Part shown: positions 40,801-52,800 of the stretch, in pieces | Layout: each line of letters opens with the position of its first letter | Numbering within the stretch: the stretch's first letter is position 1 | Assembly (NCBI RefSeq): GCF_964340395.1 | Contig: NC_135568.1 | Coordinates: 2,124,001-2,188,000 of the forward strand | Direction of reading: 5' to 3' | DNA: 64,000 bases | Origin: Glandiceps talaboti | Taxonomy: Eukaryota; Hemichordata; Enteropneusta; Spengelidae | The notes under the pieces: generated by a model | The model's input: only the letters and a program-made list of their open reading frames with translations | What the model was told of the DNA's origin: nothing | The model's database searches: none | Translations under genes and position numbers: made by a program

Positions 40801-43800
40801 GACTACAGATCAAAGACCAGTCTTTCTTATCCAAGATAGAAAATACCATAACATTTTCATGACTACAACTTTTAAGTTTTCAATGTTTTATTCATAACAG
40901 GAAAAGATTTTATATGTGTTCAAAGTATGGATGGAACAGTGTCAGTATTTGAACAGGAAAGTTTTGCATTTAGTCGATTCCTGCCAGGATTTCTACTACC
41001 AGGACCTTTGAAGTACATCAACAGAACTGATTCCTTTGTCACTGTATCATCAAGCAGACTGGTGGAATGTTACAAGTATCAAGTACTTGCTGTCGCTACA
41101 GACTCTAGCACCAAAGACGAGTCACAGAAGATTTCGAAGGGGAAGAAAATTACAGTAAGTGATCTAGAAAATTGATCAGTGGGAATTAAATGTGTACACG
41201 CCATTTTTATCTTGAACCTCCCTTTTGTCAATATTTCAAATAAACACCCTGTCCCAGTAAACAGATTTACATGATAACATTATTGTCTGTATTTTTTCAA
41301 AGTTATCTTACATGATTTTCTTCACGTCCAATACAACATGAATAAACATTGATAAAGATAATTCCACATGTAGAAATGCTGTTTATATAGGCTAGTGTCA
41401 GTAGCTGTAAAATAAGGATTTTTGTGTTTTTCTGGAAAGAAAATTAGCTGAAGGTTTTATCTCATTCTTTTCATGATTTGATAAGCACTATTATTTTACA
41501 GTAACTGAATTTAGGAAAAAATATTAAGTTTTAATGTTTAATGATGTGAGTCTGTGTGCCCTCTACTGATACTGATAGCCAAATTCTGTTGAGTCAAAAT
41601 GAGAAAAAAACTGGCATAGTAAGAGATAGGGGAACACCAAATTTTGTTGCATCACTAGAAATTGTGTACACCAGTGGCATGTCAAAGTATCTTAGAGTGC
41701 ATGCACACTGGTGGGAGTTATTAATGAGTATTTTTCTTGTTTCTCATTTGTCTCAGATGGATTGGAGTTATAACCTTGGTGAACAGGCATTGGATATAGC
41801 TGTTGTCAGTTTTGTCAATGCACCGCCCTCTATCATGATATTAGGTAGGTCAATATTTACGATATACCGCCCTCTATCATGATTTTAGGTAAGTTAATAA
41901 TATTTACCTGTCATGATATTTAATTAGGTAAGTTAATATTTACGATATACCGCCCTCTATCATGATTTTAGGTAAGTTAATATTTATGATATACCACCCT
42001 CTATCTATAACAATGTCAGCTCTTCAAAAGTGTAAAAAGTCCAACTCTGAAATAGCATATCGTTGTCTAGTAGTGTGTATGTATTCAATTTAGTTATATA
42101 TCTTACAGGTGAAAGAAATCTGTACTGCTTGAAGGAAAATGGACAATTGAGGTTTACCAAAAAATTGGATTATAATGCCAGCTGTTTTCTGCCATATACA
42201 TCAGGTGAGTCACTTTTGTAAGAAGTAGCACCCTCAAGTGTTTAAATTTAGAGTCTGTTAGAACACACGCTAGGAAATGGCATACTATTACTAATTTAGT
42301 AGACCAGGAAGATTACTGGAAAATGATGTTAGTCAACCAGAAAGACTCCTTGAAAACGATAATAGTCAACCAGGAAGACTCCTGGAAAATGATGTTAGTC
42401 AACCAGGAAGACTCCTGGAAAATGATGTTAGTCAACCAGGAAGACTCCTGGAAAATGATGTTGGTAGACCAGAAAGACTCCTGTAAAATGGGAATATCAA
42501 TAACTTTATGTGTCCTATGTACATATACTTTATCATAAGCTTCTTTTTTTTCTGTTTCCAGTGAATGAAGGTACCATTATGACTATGATATGTACACACA
42601 CCAAGTCACTACTAGTCTACGAAGACATCACATTGAAATGGGCAGCAACACTAGAACATATACCTGTATCAATCAAAGTGGGAAACTACCAGTGAGTAAA
42701 TACATACTATTAAATTTTGATGATCGTTTTGAGTGGATACATCTGAAATAACTCAGTGAACAGGTGATCTTTTATTCATTAACTAGACAGGATGAAAGTA
42801 ATTTAGACTGTCCTGAAAACAAACAAATCATGTCATTCAAATTATCAACACAGTTTAGAAAGAAAAAAAAACGATTGAAGATTGATTAAATAACTTGAAC
42901 CTTGGGCAGATGATTCTGTCAGATATGTATATGTCAGGGTAGCCTGGTTACTGGCATGTGGAGTGACTTCACTGTAAAGTACATTCAAATCTCTGTATAC
43001 AACACATTTAAATCAAGAAGGAAAAAGTGTGACTTGGCTGGGACTGAGGCCCAAGACCCCTGGAACATGAAACTGACACACTACCAACCATGCCAGCACA
43101 CATCCCCAACCCATTAACCTGGTGTTACCACACTCTTCTCCCTTCTTTTCTTTTAAAAACCCACCAAAACCACAACCAACAATGCCAGCTGCTGCATGAT
43201 TGATACATGTCCCCAATTTACCCAGTTGCCATTGTAGTAAATTGAGAAGGAGAAAGATGCAGGGAGACAACCTGCAACCTGCTGGACACTTAGATAGCAC
43301 TCTACCAGCTGCCACCAAGACCAACATCCCCAAGCTATGACATTAACCCTAATGCCCACACTATTGTGGTATACAATAACAAGCACCCACACTGTAATAT
43401 GGCGATATCTTGACTTTTTATATTCTGTCTCTACAGAGATTTAAAGGGAGTGGTGACCACCTTGAGTGAAACAGGACATTTGAGCTGTAACTACTTAGGA
43501 ACTGATCCATCACTATTTGTGGCCCCGGCACCTGAATCACGAGAAATCAACTATCCTCAGTTAGACGATGAAATGAGAGATTTACAAAGATCTATCAAAG
43601 AAGCTAATTCTAAAGGAGCAAGTAAGAATGGTGTAGATTTATACTTGTATATGCATGCCCCTTAAAGGCCAATGGTTCAATCCCAGGGTCTCACATTAGT
43701 GTTATCTTATCTTATCTTATCTTATCTTTACTTAGCATACTTGTACATGTATCTGTTTGCTAGTCTAGTTCTAAACTGGTACAGTGTATTATGTATTAAA

Positions 43801-46800
43801 AACTTCATTACACTTCTCCAGTCTAGTCAAGACCATTGTTTGAACACATATATCTGTGCTCCCCCCAACCGTGTTCATTTTAACACGATGATGTTGTCTC
43901 GTCCCCATGTGATTTTAGTTTAAACAGACTGGAGGTGGAGTCCTGGTTGGACATTTGCATATCAGTGCGGTCCTAGAAACTGCTGATACAGCTGTATCAA
44001 ATGAATATTAATGAGTGATGACGACAACCTGTCAGTTTGTGATGGATTACTACTGACATTCACCCTTTGTCCTTCCCTCACTACAGGGAGCACGACAATT
44101 TAACACCTTTCGTAACCGTCTTGACTAGACCGGAAAAGTGTAATGAAGGTTTTAATACGTAACACACCAGTTTAGAACGAGACTACTGTTCACTGAATTT
44201 AACAAGGCTTTGAATTACATTCAACATGTCAGATTCATGTTTTCTTTGTTTGTTTGCTTTATTTTTTTCATCAGATGTGGCCCCTAAAAGAGCAGAAGCT
44301 GCAGATGTTGAGATAGTTGTATCTGTTCCCTCCAATCTTGACAACACATCAGTAAGTTATAGTGATAGTGAATGTCAGGTTTATGTATGACTGGTTGTCA
44401 ATCCACCAAGATTGTGTTGGCTTAGTTTGTCAATCCACCAAGATTGTGTTGGCTTAGTTTGTCAATCCACCAAGATTGTGTTGGCTTAGTTTGTCAATCC
44501 ACCAAGATTGTGTTGGCTTAGTTTGTCTATCCACCAAGATTGTGTTGGCTTAGTTTGTCTATCCACCAAGATTGTGTTGGCTTAGTTTGTCTATCCACCA
44601 AGATTGTGTTGGCTTAGTTTGTCTATCCACCAAGATTGTGTTGGCTTAGTTTGACATCTAACAAAACCTGAAGTTCAGTCTGGTTTTGAAAAAAACAATC
44701 ATACATTTTGAAAAAAGCTTTACCAGATTACCCCGGGTAATATTATACATTGTTGAAAAATGATTGTGTATTGTACTTAGAGAAGTGAGTTAGTTTAGTT
44801 ACATAATTAATAACCTTTAGAAGGAGCTTGTCAATGAGTATTTGCATATTTCACAAGAGATTTCGTATGCTAGGAGTACAAGTTGCAAACTCTAAATTCA
44901 GTCTGATTTGGAGAAACGATGATACATTATGGAGAAGTTATTCTGTTTTGTACGCAGGGAAGTAATTTATTTTAGTTACGTAATCAAGAAACCTGTGGAA
45001 GAAGCTTGAGCATATTTGAGTACTTTCATAGAGATTTTGTATGCTAAGAGTATAAGTTGATAAAACCAGCAAATAACAAATAAAATATTTGTCATCAAGC
45101 CATGAGGTTTGAGATAGGAATTTGATTACAGTCGCTTCTCGGAGTAATTTTATGGTTCTTCATGACATACTATAAAGTATAGTGGAGCTATATTGATTTC
45201 TGAAATCTCAATTCGGAACTATTATTGAAAGGAATGAAAGATTAAATTTGGGATTAAACAGCTGTGCAGTCTTGGTGGTGACTACCAGTCATATAGTATA
45301 TGCTTTTTTTCATTTATTTTTTAATAATGTCAAATGGCCTATGTTGGAGTTAAAAATATGAACATTTCAAGATGGTTTGCCACTGAAGAGTACAGATTCT
45401 GTCGGTCCAAAATCTTTCTTTATGTTGACAGTGACACATGTTGAATATATTTATCTATATTTCCAAACACAAAATCAAGTCCAGTCATCAAAAGTTGTTC
45501 TTTCATTATTTAAAGATCACATTCTGTACATATGAAACACATGCCTATCTGTTTTTTGAAAAATCTGCAGCTGCTTGTTGTATATATGTACAAGATATGT
45601 AGTCCCTTGCAGGTTAACATTCATGTACTGCAGGAAACTCAATCATAGTGTTTGAAAGTCAAAGAATTTCAAACACGTCCTTAACAAGTCTTGGGAATCC
45701 ATAGAAGTCAAATTCCTCTGTGAATCACTTGGAGAAGTGACATTTCTGAAATCAGCTAAAATGATGAAAATTAGTACAACTTGAAAAGTAAACTTCCTTT
45801 GTGACAACATGCATCTGTTGGTGATATTATCTTGTGTACACATTCCTTGAACACAAAAATTCTGGGAAAGTGTCTCGTAGCATACTGGAAAGACGTGGAA
45901 GTTTAAACAATATTTAGTGCAAGAATCCTATGTTAGATTCAAACATATCTTGACTTCTCTTCCCAGTTTGGAGAGAAACTTTAACGCTGAATAATTAAAT
46001 CATTGTGTGATCAAGGTCTGTAGTAGATGGATCAAAAAGTCACATTTGTTTCCAATTTACAGTTCCAAAGTAACTATATTGTACAGTCCTGGACTTCTCT
46101 GATTCTTTATGGCAAACATCTTGGAACATTCTTATTCATACTGGACATACTAAATGGTGTTCCACCATATCTAACCTCAAATGTCACACAATTACACTTC
46201 ACTGTACAAAGACAATCAGATCTTCCGCGCAATATTGTATTTTGCTTCTTTCAATTTGCATAATCACCTGAGACACTGGTCACTGCTATTCTACCCAGCA
46301 TGCATTGCTGTGGATAAAAACCTGCCTCGTGCCATGCTTACAATTTACCTTGGAGGCTTAACGCTGCTAATTGTTGCTTCTCTGTGCATGACAGCTTAAT
46401 GTCTTTTATTTTCAAAGGTTTCCAAGTACTGTTCCACACCTGATACATGGGTAAGAACATTGTCATTGCATAGTCTAAAAGTTTGCAGTGTCATGCAACC
46501 CAAGTGAATAAAAAAAACCACAAAACGTCACCTTAGCTTACTGCAAAATGGTACTCTCCAAACTATTCATGATTTTTATCCGACCAACTTTTCTGTACTT
46601 CAGTAAACGGTTCTGCTAAGTTCTTCTTTCTTATTTATGCTTAAAAACAAAATAAAGTTATTAATTCGTGTTTATATTTTGTCAATTGCTAAAAAAGCAT
46701 AAGCAAATGGCAGTGAAAATTAGTAACACGTTTCCAGTGAAATCAAGGTGGAAAAAAGTACTGAAATTTGTGTCTTGAAAATAACAATAAAATGCCAGTA

Positions 46801-49800
46801 GTTTAATAATTAAATGTAACTGGGATACATTAATCTATGTCATCATGGGGTCAAGCTATATGGCTTGCTACTACCAAATATGTCTTTGTCACAGAGAATA
46901 CCTAATCAGGAATACATTAACATAATTGATGGTTTTACAAAACTTGTCAAAACATCTTTTTTTTTATGATTTAGCAATCTGCACAGCTTATTTTATTTCT
47001 GATAATGTTACTCTTACAATATAAGGCAGAAAGCCAAGGTGACATTTTGTGTTTTGTTGTTTCCATGGCAACAGTCCAGAGCTGTATATCATTTCATATC
47101 AATGCATGCGCCTTGTTACTCATAGTAACCATTGCTCACTCTACTAAACACACTTTGTTACTAACATTTTATTTTTAAGTTTTTCATAAAGTTAAAATTC
47201 TTACATGATTTCATTATGTCTGTAGTGTGTACAAACCTTTGTTACAGGGACAGTAGTCATTTCCCAATATCTCCCCTGTCATTAAGATTTGAATTATGTG
47301 TACAATGTAGGTATGTTGTCAGTCACATATACATGTACTGGTATGTACATTTGTACATGTTGTGTGTGATTTCATTTAAAGGACATCAAAAGTGATGATA
47401 TCTCTGTATTGTGTAGGATGTCATTGAAAGGACACCAAAAGTGATGACATCACTGTATTGTGTACATCATTTAAAGGACACCAAAAGTGATGACATCACT
47501 GTATTGTGTATGTGTATGATGTCATTGAAAGGACATTTTTAGTGATGACATCTCTTCCATGATGTAACACAAATTGGATGTAGGTGAAAGTGACATCACG
47601 AACACATGTAGTGATGACATCATTGATTTTGGTGTGGCAATATACAATGGAAACAACTACTGATGACATGAACACGTAGTGATGACATCATTGGTTATAG
47701 TGTGGTGAATGTAAGTGAATAGTGTGGCAACATACAATATAAACAACTACTGATGACATCACAAATGTTGTGTTTCATAAGTTGTACTTCATTGTCAAGG
47801 ATGAAAGTTTAAGTACAAACCCAGTTGTACCAAAATTACAAAGATTTTAGAGAGTGGATGTTATATAGATGATGTAAGAGAAGGAAAATGTAGATAAGAA
47901 AGACTTACTTTACAGTACTGTATCAATTCTTCATTTAGAGTGAAACTCACCCCTACCTTCCCTTCCAAGTACTTAATAATTTCAATACCCACTATCAGAT
48001 ACAAACTAAAAATTTTGTCTATAAAAAGGATAACTTTTCCATTTTTATTGAAACAGGAGATGTATGTTTAAAGCATGTTGTGTATCATCAAAGTGATGCA
48101 TGTTGATTCAGAAATAATTTGTGTTTGTAATTAAGCTTCATTTCTTTCTCATACATTGTTGTGTCCTTGTAGTGAATGACATGTTTATCCTCGGTCTTCA
48201 GTTGTTTGAAATGTCATCTTACATGTACAGTTGTTGTTAGTTTTAAACATGTGATCATCATGTGTTGTCATGTGATCATCATGTGATATGTATAGTATTG
48301 AGAATCTGATCATGTGCTGTCCATGTAATCATTATGTACTGTTCATGTGATCATATGTGTTAGTACTGAGAATGTGATCACCACATGCTGTCCATGTGAT
48401 CATCATGTCCTGTCCATGTGATCATCATGTATGTGTCAGCATTGAGAATTATGTTATCATGTGTTGTTTTTTGTTTTGCATGTGATCATCATGTGTTGTT
48501 CATGTGTCTGTGCATGATTGCTGTGTCTGTGTATTGCTATGAATACCATGACAGCAGTAACGTCACCGTCTTTGTCATGATATGTTTTCACCTACAGGAA
48601 GTGCCCCTAGAGTTCAGTATAGATGTATATTCCAAGCTAGAGGCATGGGTAATACTGAACTCAATTGTATGTTTTGTGATGTTTTGTTCAAGTGTGTTAC
48701 TCTTTTGATCACTTTCACCTTTCACTTCCTTGTTCACTGTGAAACTCTGACTTGGTGTCTGAACACTCCTGTACTGTGTGATGTGAAAAGTTATCATTCC
48801 TTGGAAATATTGACGTCATTTTCATCAAAATGTATCAAGAAATGTAAGCACCCCCCACCCCCCCTCCACCCTCACAGCAAGGCACAATGTTTTAGGATCC
48901 GTCTTTCACATGTGTATAATATGTCCAGTGGTGTACACAGTCACTGTTCTTTATGTTGTATCACTTTTATTGATGTTGAAATGCACAGGGATAGTTGTCA
49001 TACTATGTTTTTATGGTGCTGATACATCCATCCATGCATCCGTACAAATCAGTGTACGATTTTATGAGATTGATTGACATGGCATTGTATATTATTAAAA
49101 TCACATTGGTACCAAGCCCTCCTGACACAACCACTTTTATTTGGTGTAAATATCAAAATTGATAGTAAAACAATCCAATGATTCCTAAGATGGTGGGGTT
49201 AGTTTCCAAATATCAGGATTTTAGGATGGGATAGAATGAGATAGGGTGGGATAGCATGTAGAGTTGGGTATTTGAAAACTTCAACTTAACTGTGGAGAGA
49301 TATTTCAAGACTAAGCCACTAATAGCGCCCTCTAGTGGCAGTGGCTGTAGCATTGATGTCAGACTTTGTTTTCATTAAAATTGAGTGTGACTGTTGTGTT
49401 GTTTAGCTTTGATTTGCTTTCATTATAAAATGCCAAGCATTATGTTTAAAAAGTTTCATGCATTTTATAAATGTTGTTTGGCAAAAAAGGTTGACGTTAT
49501 AGTATCAACTAAACCTAAGTTTTAACCCGTATGCTATTGACTGTTGGTGTATAATGGTGTTGGTATAAAAACCCAAAGAAATCTAATTTTCAAATGTGTG
49601 GTTTTAGTAAAAAGCTTTATAGGTTTGAATTTGTAGCAGCTTCAATAGAAGACTGCTATAATACAGATATATTATGGTGTATGTTTTTGCTTTTATCAGT
49701 GTGTAGTGTAGGCCAAATCTAATTTTGATTGTGTGATCTGGTAAAAAGTGTGTAGTAGCTTGGATTATTGTAATCAAACAAATTCTTAATGTATGTATTA

Positions 49801-52800
49801 TAAAGCAAGAATTCTGTATTTACCCCAAAATTTAGGACCATGATAATTGATTTCAATTCCAGGTTCTCATTAGTATTATCTTATAAGTGGAGCCGTAAGG
49901 TTTACAATGGGTCATTCTTTTGTCATTGGCCAACTGTTCTGTAGCTTTGTCAGACAAGTGTTCTTCACTCCTAGATTTGAATCTTAATCTGAACAGGGTT
50001 AAGCTCCTCAGTACGGCATCACTAGCCATTGGAGAACAAGATTATGTACTCCTTTAGGTGCACTTTACTTTTACTGAATAAGAATAACCAAACAGATTCT
50101 TGTTATAGGATTAAAGATTTATATAAAATCCAGGATACAGACACACAAAATAAACTGTAATTGTTTGCAACATTTGACAAAAATCCAGTGAAAAATGATC
50201 ACAAAATAATACTTTAGAGTTTATGACTTGTAAAATTAACTAGAGCATAGTTCTAACAAAAGTAGTTTCTTTGTGCTCATCAAAAGATGGTGACACAGAT
50301 AATATACTTTTTGCATCAGGAAATGACATGCATGTCATATGTAAGAATTGAAAGTGAGGCTGGTGACCTCTTAGGTGAGTAATGAACTTGGAAAGTACAA
50401 CAAACAGACAGGTTAACTGAAGTCTTTTATCCATACTCAGTTTAATTGTGTAAAAGTGATTTCTTTCTTTATTTGTTTATTTTACTTTTTTCTGAAAATG
50501 AATAATTATTGATTATTGTTTACATTAAAGTATCCCAACGTTGTCATGACAATGTGTTTTTCTTCACAAGGTAATTGTAGACATGTTACAGTGTTCAAAA
50601 TTGTGGGTTATTAGATTTTAATGATTCTTTATTTTTGTTGTTTGTGTTTATAGCAAGCAAACAATGTTGAACTTGATAGTGAAGACTCCGTCCCATCCAT
50701 TACTGTCAAGGTGAGTGTCAATGTCACTGTTTTTGTTACAAATGTCAGTGTTTTTGCCAAGGTTGGGCAACCCTGGTATCAGAAAGTGGGAATATGGTAA
50801 AACTGGCATAGTTTCCAATACATCGTACCATAATGTTGGTGAGGAAACCCTGGTAAAATGACAGGGTAACTCAGGTAGATTTTACCTACTTACCGTCCTT
50901 AACAAAAATGCTGGGTGTTAAGTAGGTAAGAGCTACCTTTAATAATTCCCCAGTACTTTCACCTGGGTTCCCTCCCAGTGTTTTTGATAAGGTAGTAAGT
51001 AGGTAAAATCTACCTTAGATCCCAACACAGTTTACCAGGGTTCCATCCCAGTGTTTATGATACAGCAGTAAGTAGGTAAAATCTACCTTAGATCCCAACA
51101 CAGTTTACCAAGGTTCCATACCAGTGTTTATGTTACAGCAGTAAGTAGGTAAAATCTACTTTAGATCCCAACACAGTTTATCAGTTAGAAACTAGAAAAT
51201 CTTTGCCATCAATTTCATTCATTTTCTTTTCTGACAGGTGACGTTGAAGAGTAAACTTGCCCTACAGAATGTCAGGTTGTCTGTCTTCTCACCGTTCCCC
51301 ATTGCTGTTAATCAGGATACATTTACATTTCCTATGATAGGTAGGTTGTCTAAACTCATTGCACATAAACATCTACTGTCATTATTTAGTCTTCAACGGT
51401 TACATTGAGGGGACCATGACACATTATTCCATATATCCCCATTCATGCTTGCATGCCAATATTTCTATGTACTGACTACTTTCATTCAAACCTTGCACAA
51501 AGATGATACCAATATTAGCATATTCCCTGGTCCCAGGGATGTTGGTGATTTTAAAAGTACCACCCCCACCCATTCATCTGTACATGCCAATATTTCTTTG
51601 TAATGACGACTTTCATTCAAACCTTGCACAAAGATCAGTAAATCCTTGCACATTACAAAGTCTGTCATATAACTATAAGGTCCCCTAATTATCCTTGGTC
51701 CCCACTATGTCTTCCAACATATGATACTATATCGTTTTTTTTTTTATACTTTATCTCTCTCTGTGTAGGTGATATGTCCAACCCCACACAGTCTCTAGTG
51801 TCATTTTTCCAGAGAGGGAATAGTGTGCCATCTTCCCTGACAGCAGAGGCGTCTGTTACTTACACAACTCCGTCCGGTAAGTCCAACAAACATTATGAAG
51901 TTCTTTGGAAATTTATGCCAAAAAAAATTAATTTTCTGCTTCGGACTTTCCATCAGAAGACACTTCTACAGCTATTATTGAGATTGTAAACCACCGAATC
52001 ATCTTTATATATTTGATAGGTGCCCCAAGGATAGCTCAGACTCAGTTTGATCTACCGTTACAGTTGATATGTAAAGCCTGTCTACCAGTCAAGACTGCTG
52101 CACATAAAATAACCATAGATACCAACAAATCTCCAGTAAACTTGAATGATATATTTCCAGGTAAGTTGAACTTGTTCTGTGGCTAAGGTTTTAGTACAAT
52201 GAAATTTCAAATGACCTGCGTGAAACGAATAGACACAACTTTTGATTATCAAGATAAACTCAATTGATAAGACCCTTGTATATGTACAATTACACTCTTT
52301 TGGAAAGTTCAGTTCAAACAATCGACGCCAGACATTGATTGTCACTGTTGATTTCATTTGTAAGTTTCATTATTCTTTTGTAGAGTTACTTGGTGAGAAT
52401 GCTGGTGGTCCTGGAAATGCTTTAGGTTTTCAATTTCTCTCTGGACCTAAAGTTACTGTACTGGCATCCAAAACGTCACGTAAGTTATCATTAGCTGTAT
52501 TAGTAACTTGCTTAAAAGCAATAGAATTGTCCTTTATATGCACACATTTTCACAAAGTAAATAGACCTGTTGCTGGTTCCAAGATACATTGCGTGTCTCT
52601 CCATACAATGCCATACATTGTGTACACACTGAGGGGTTTGCATGTGCTACTCAGGGGGATAGTTGTCACTTGACCGTACCCTGGGTTCACCTCACTCTCT
52701 GTCATTGATGGTGTTTAGTCTTTGTTCAATAAAAGCACTCATCAAAAAACGACAACATGTGTTTCCATCATTTCCTGATGAATATGTTATTTCAAACGTA

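Noticed and set aside
42323-42538. Eleven-residue repeat protein ([11 protein letters not shown])x5
   Set aside because: Period of 33 bp keeps the frame open by chance. It is in a BBS9 intron with no flanking splice sites.
47385-47765. Cluster of CREB-like TGATGACATCA sites
   Set aside because: The sites belong to a degenerate tandem repeat deep in a BBS9 intron, so clustering is explained by duplication.
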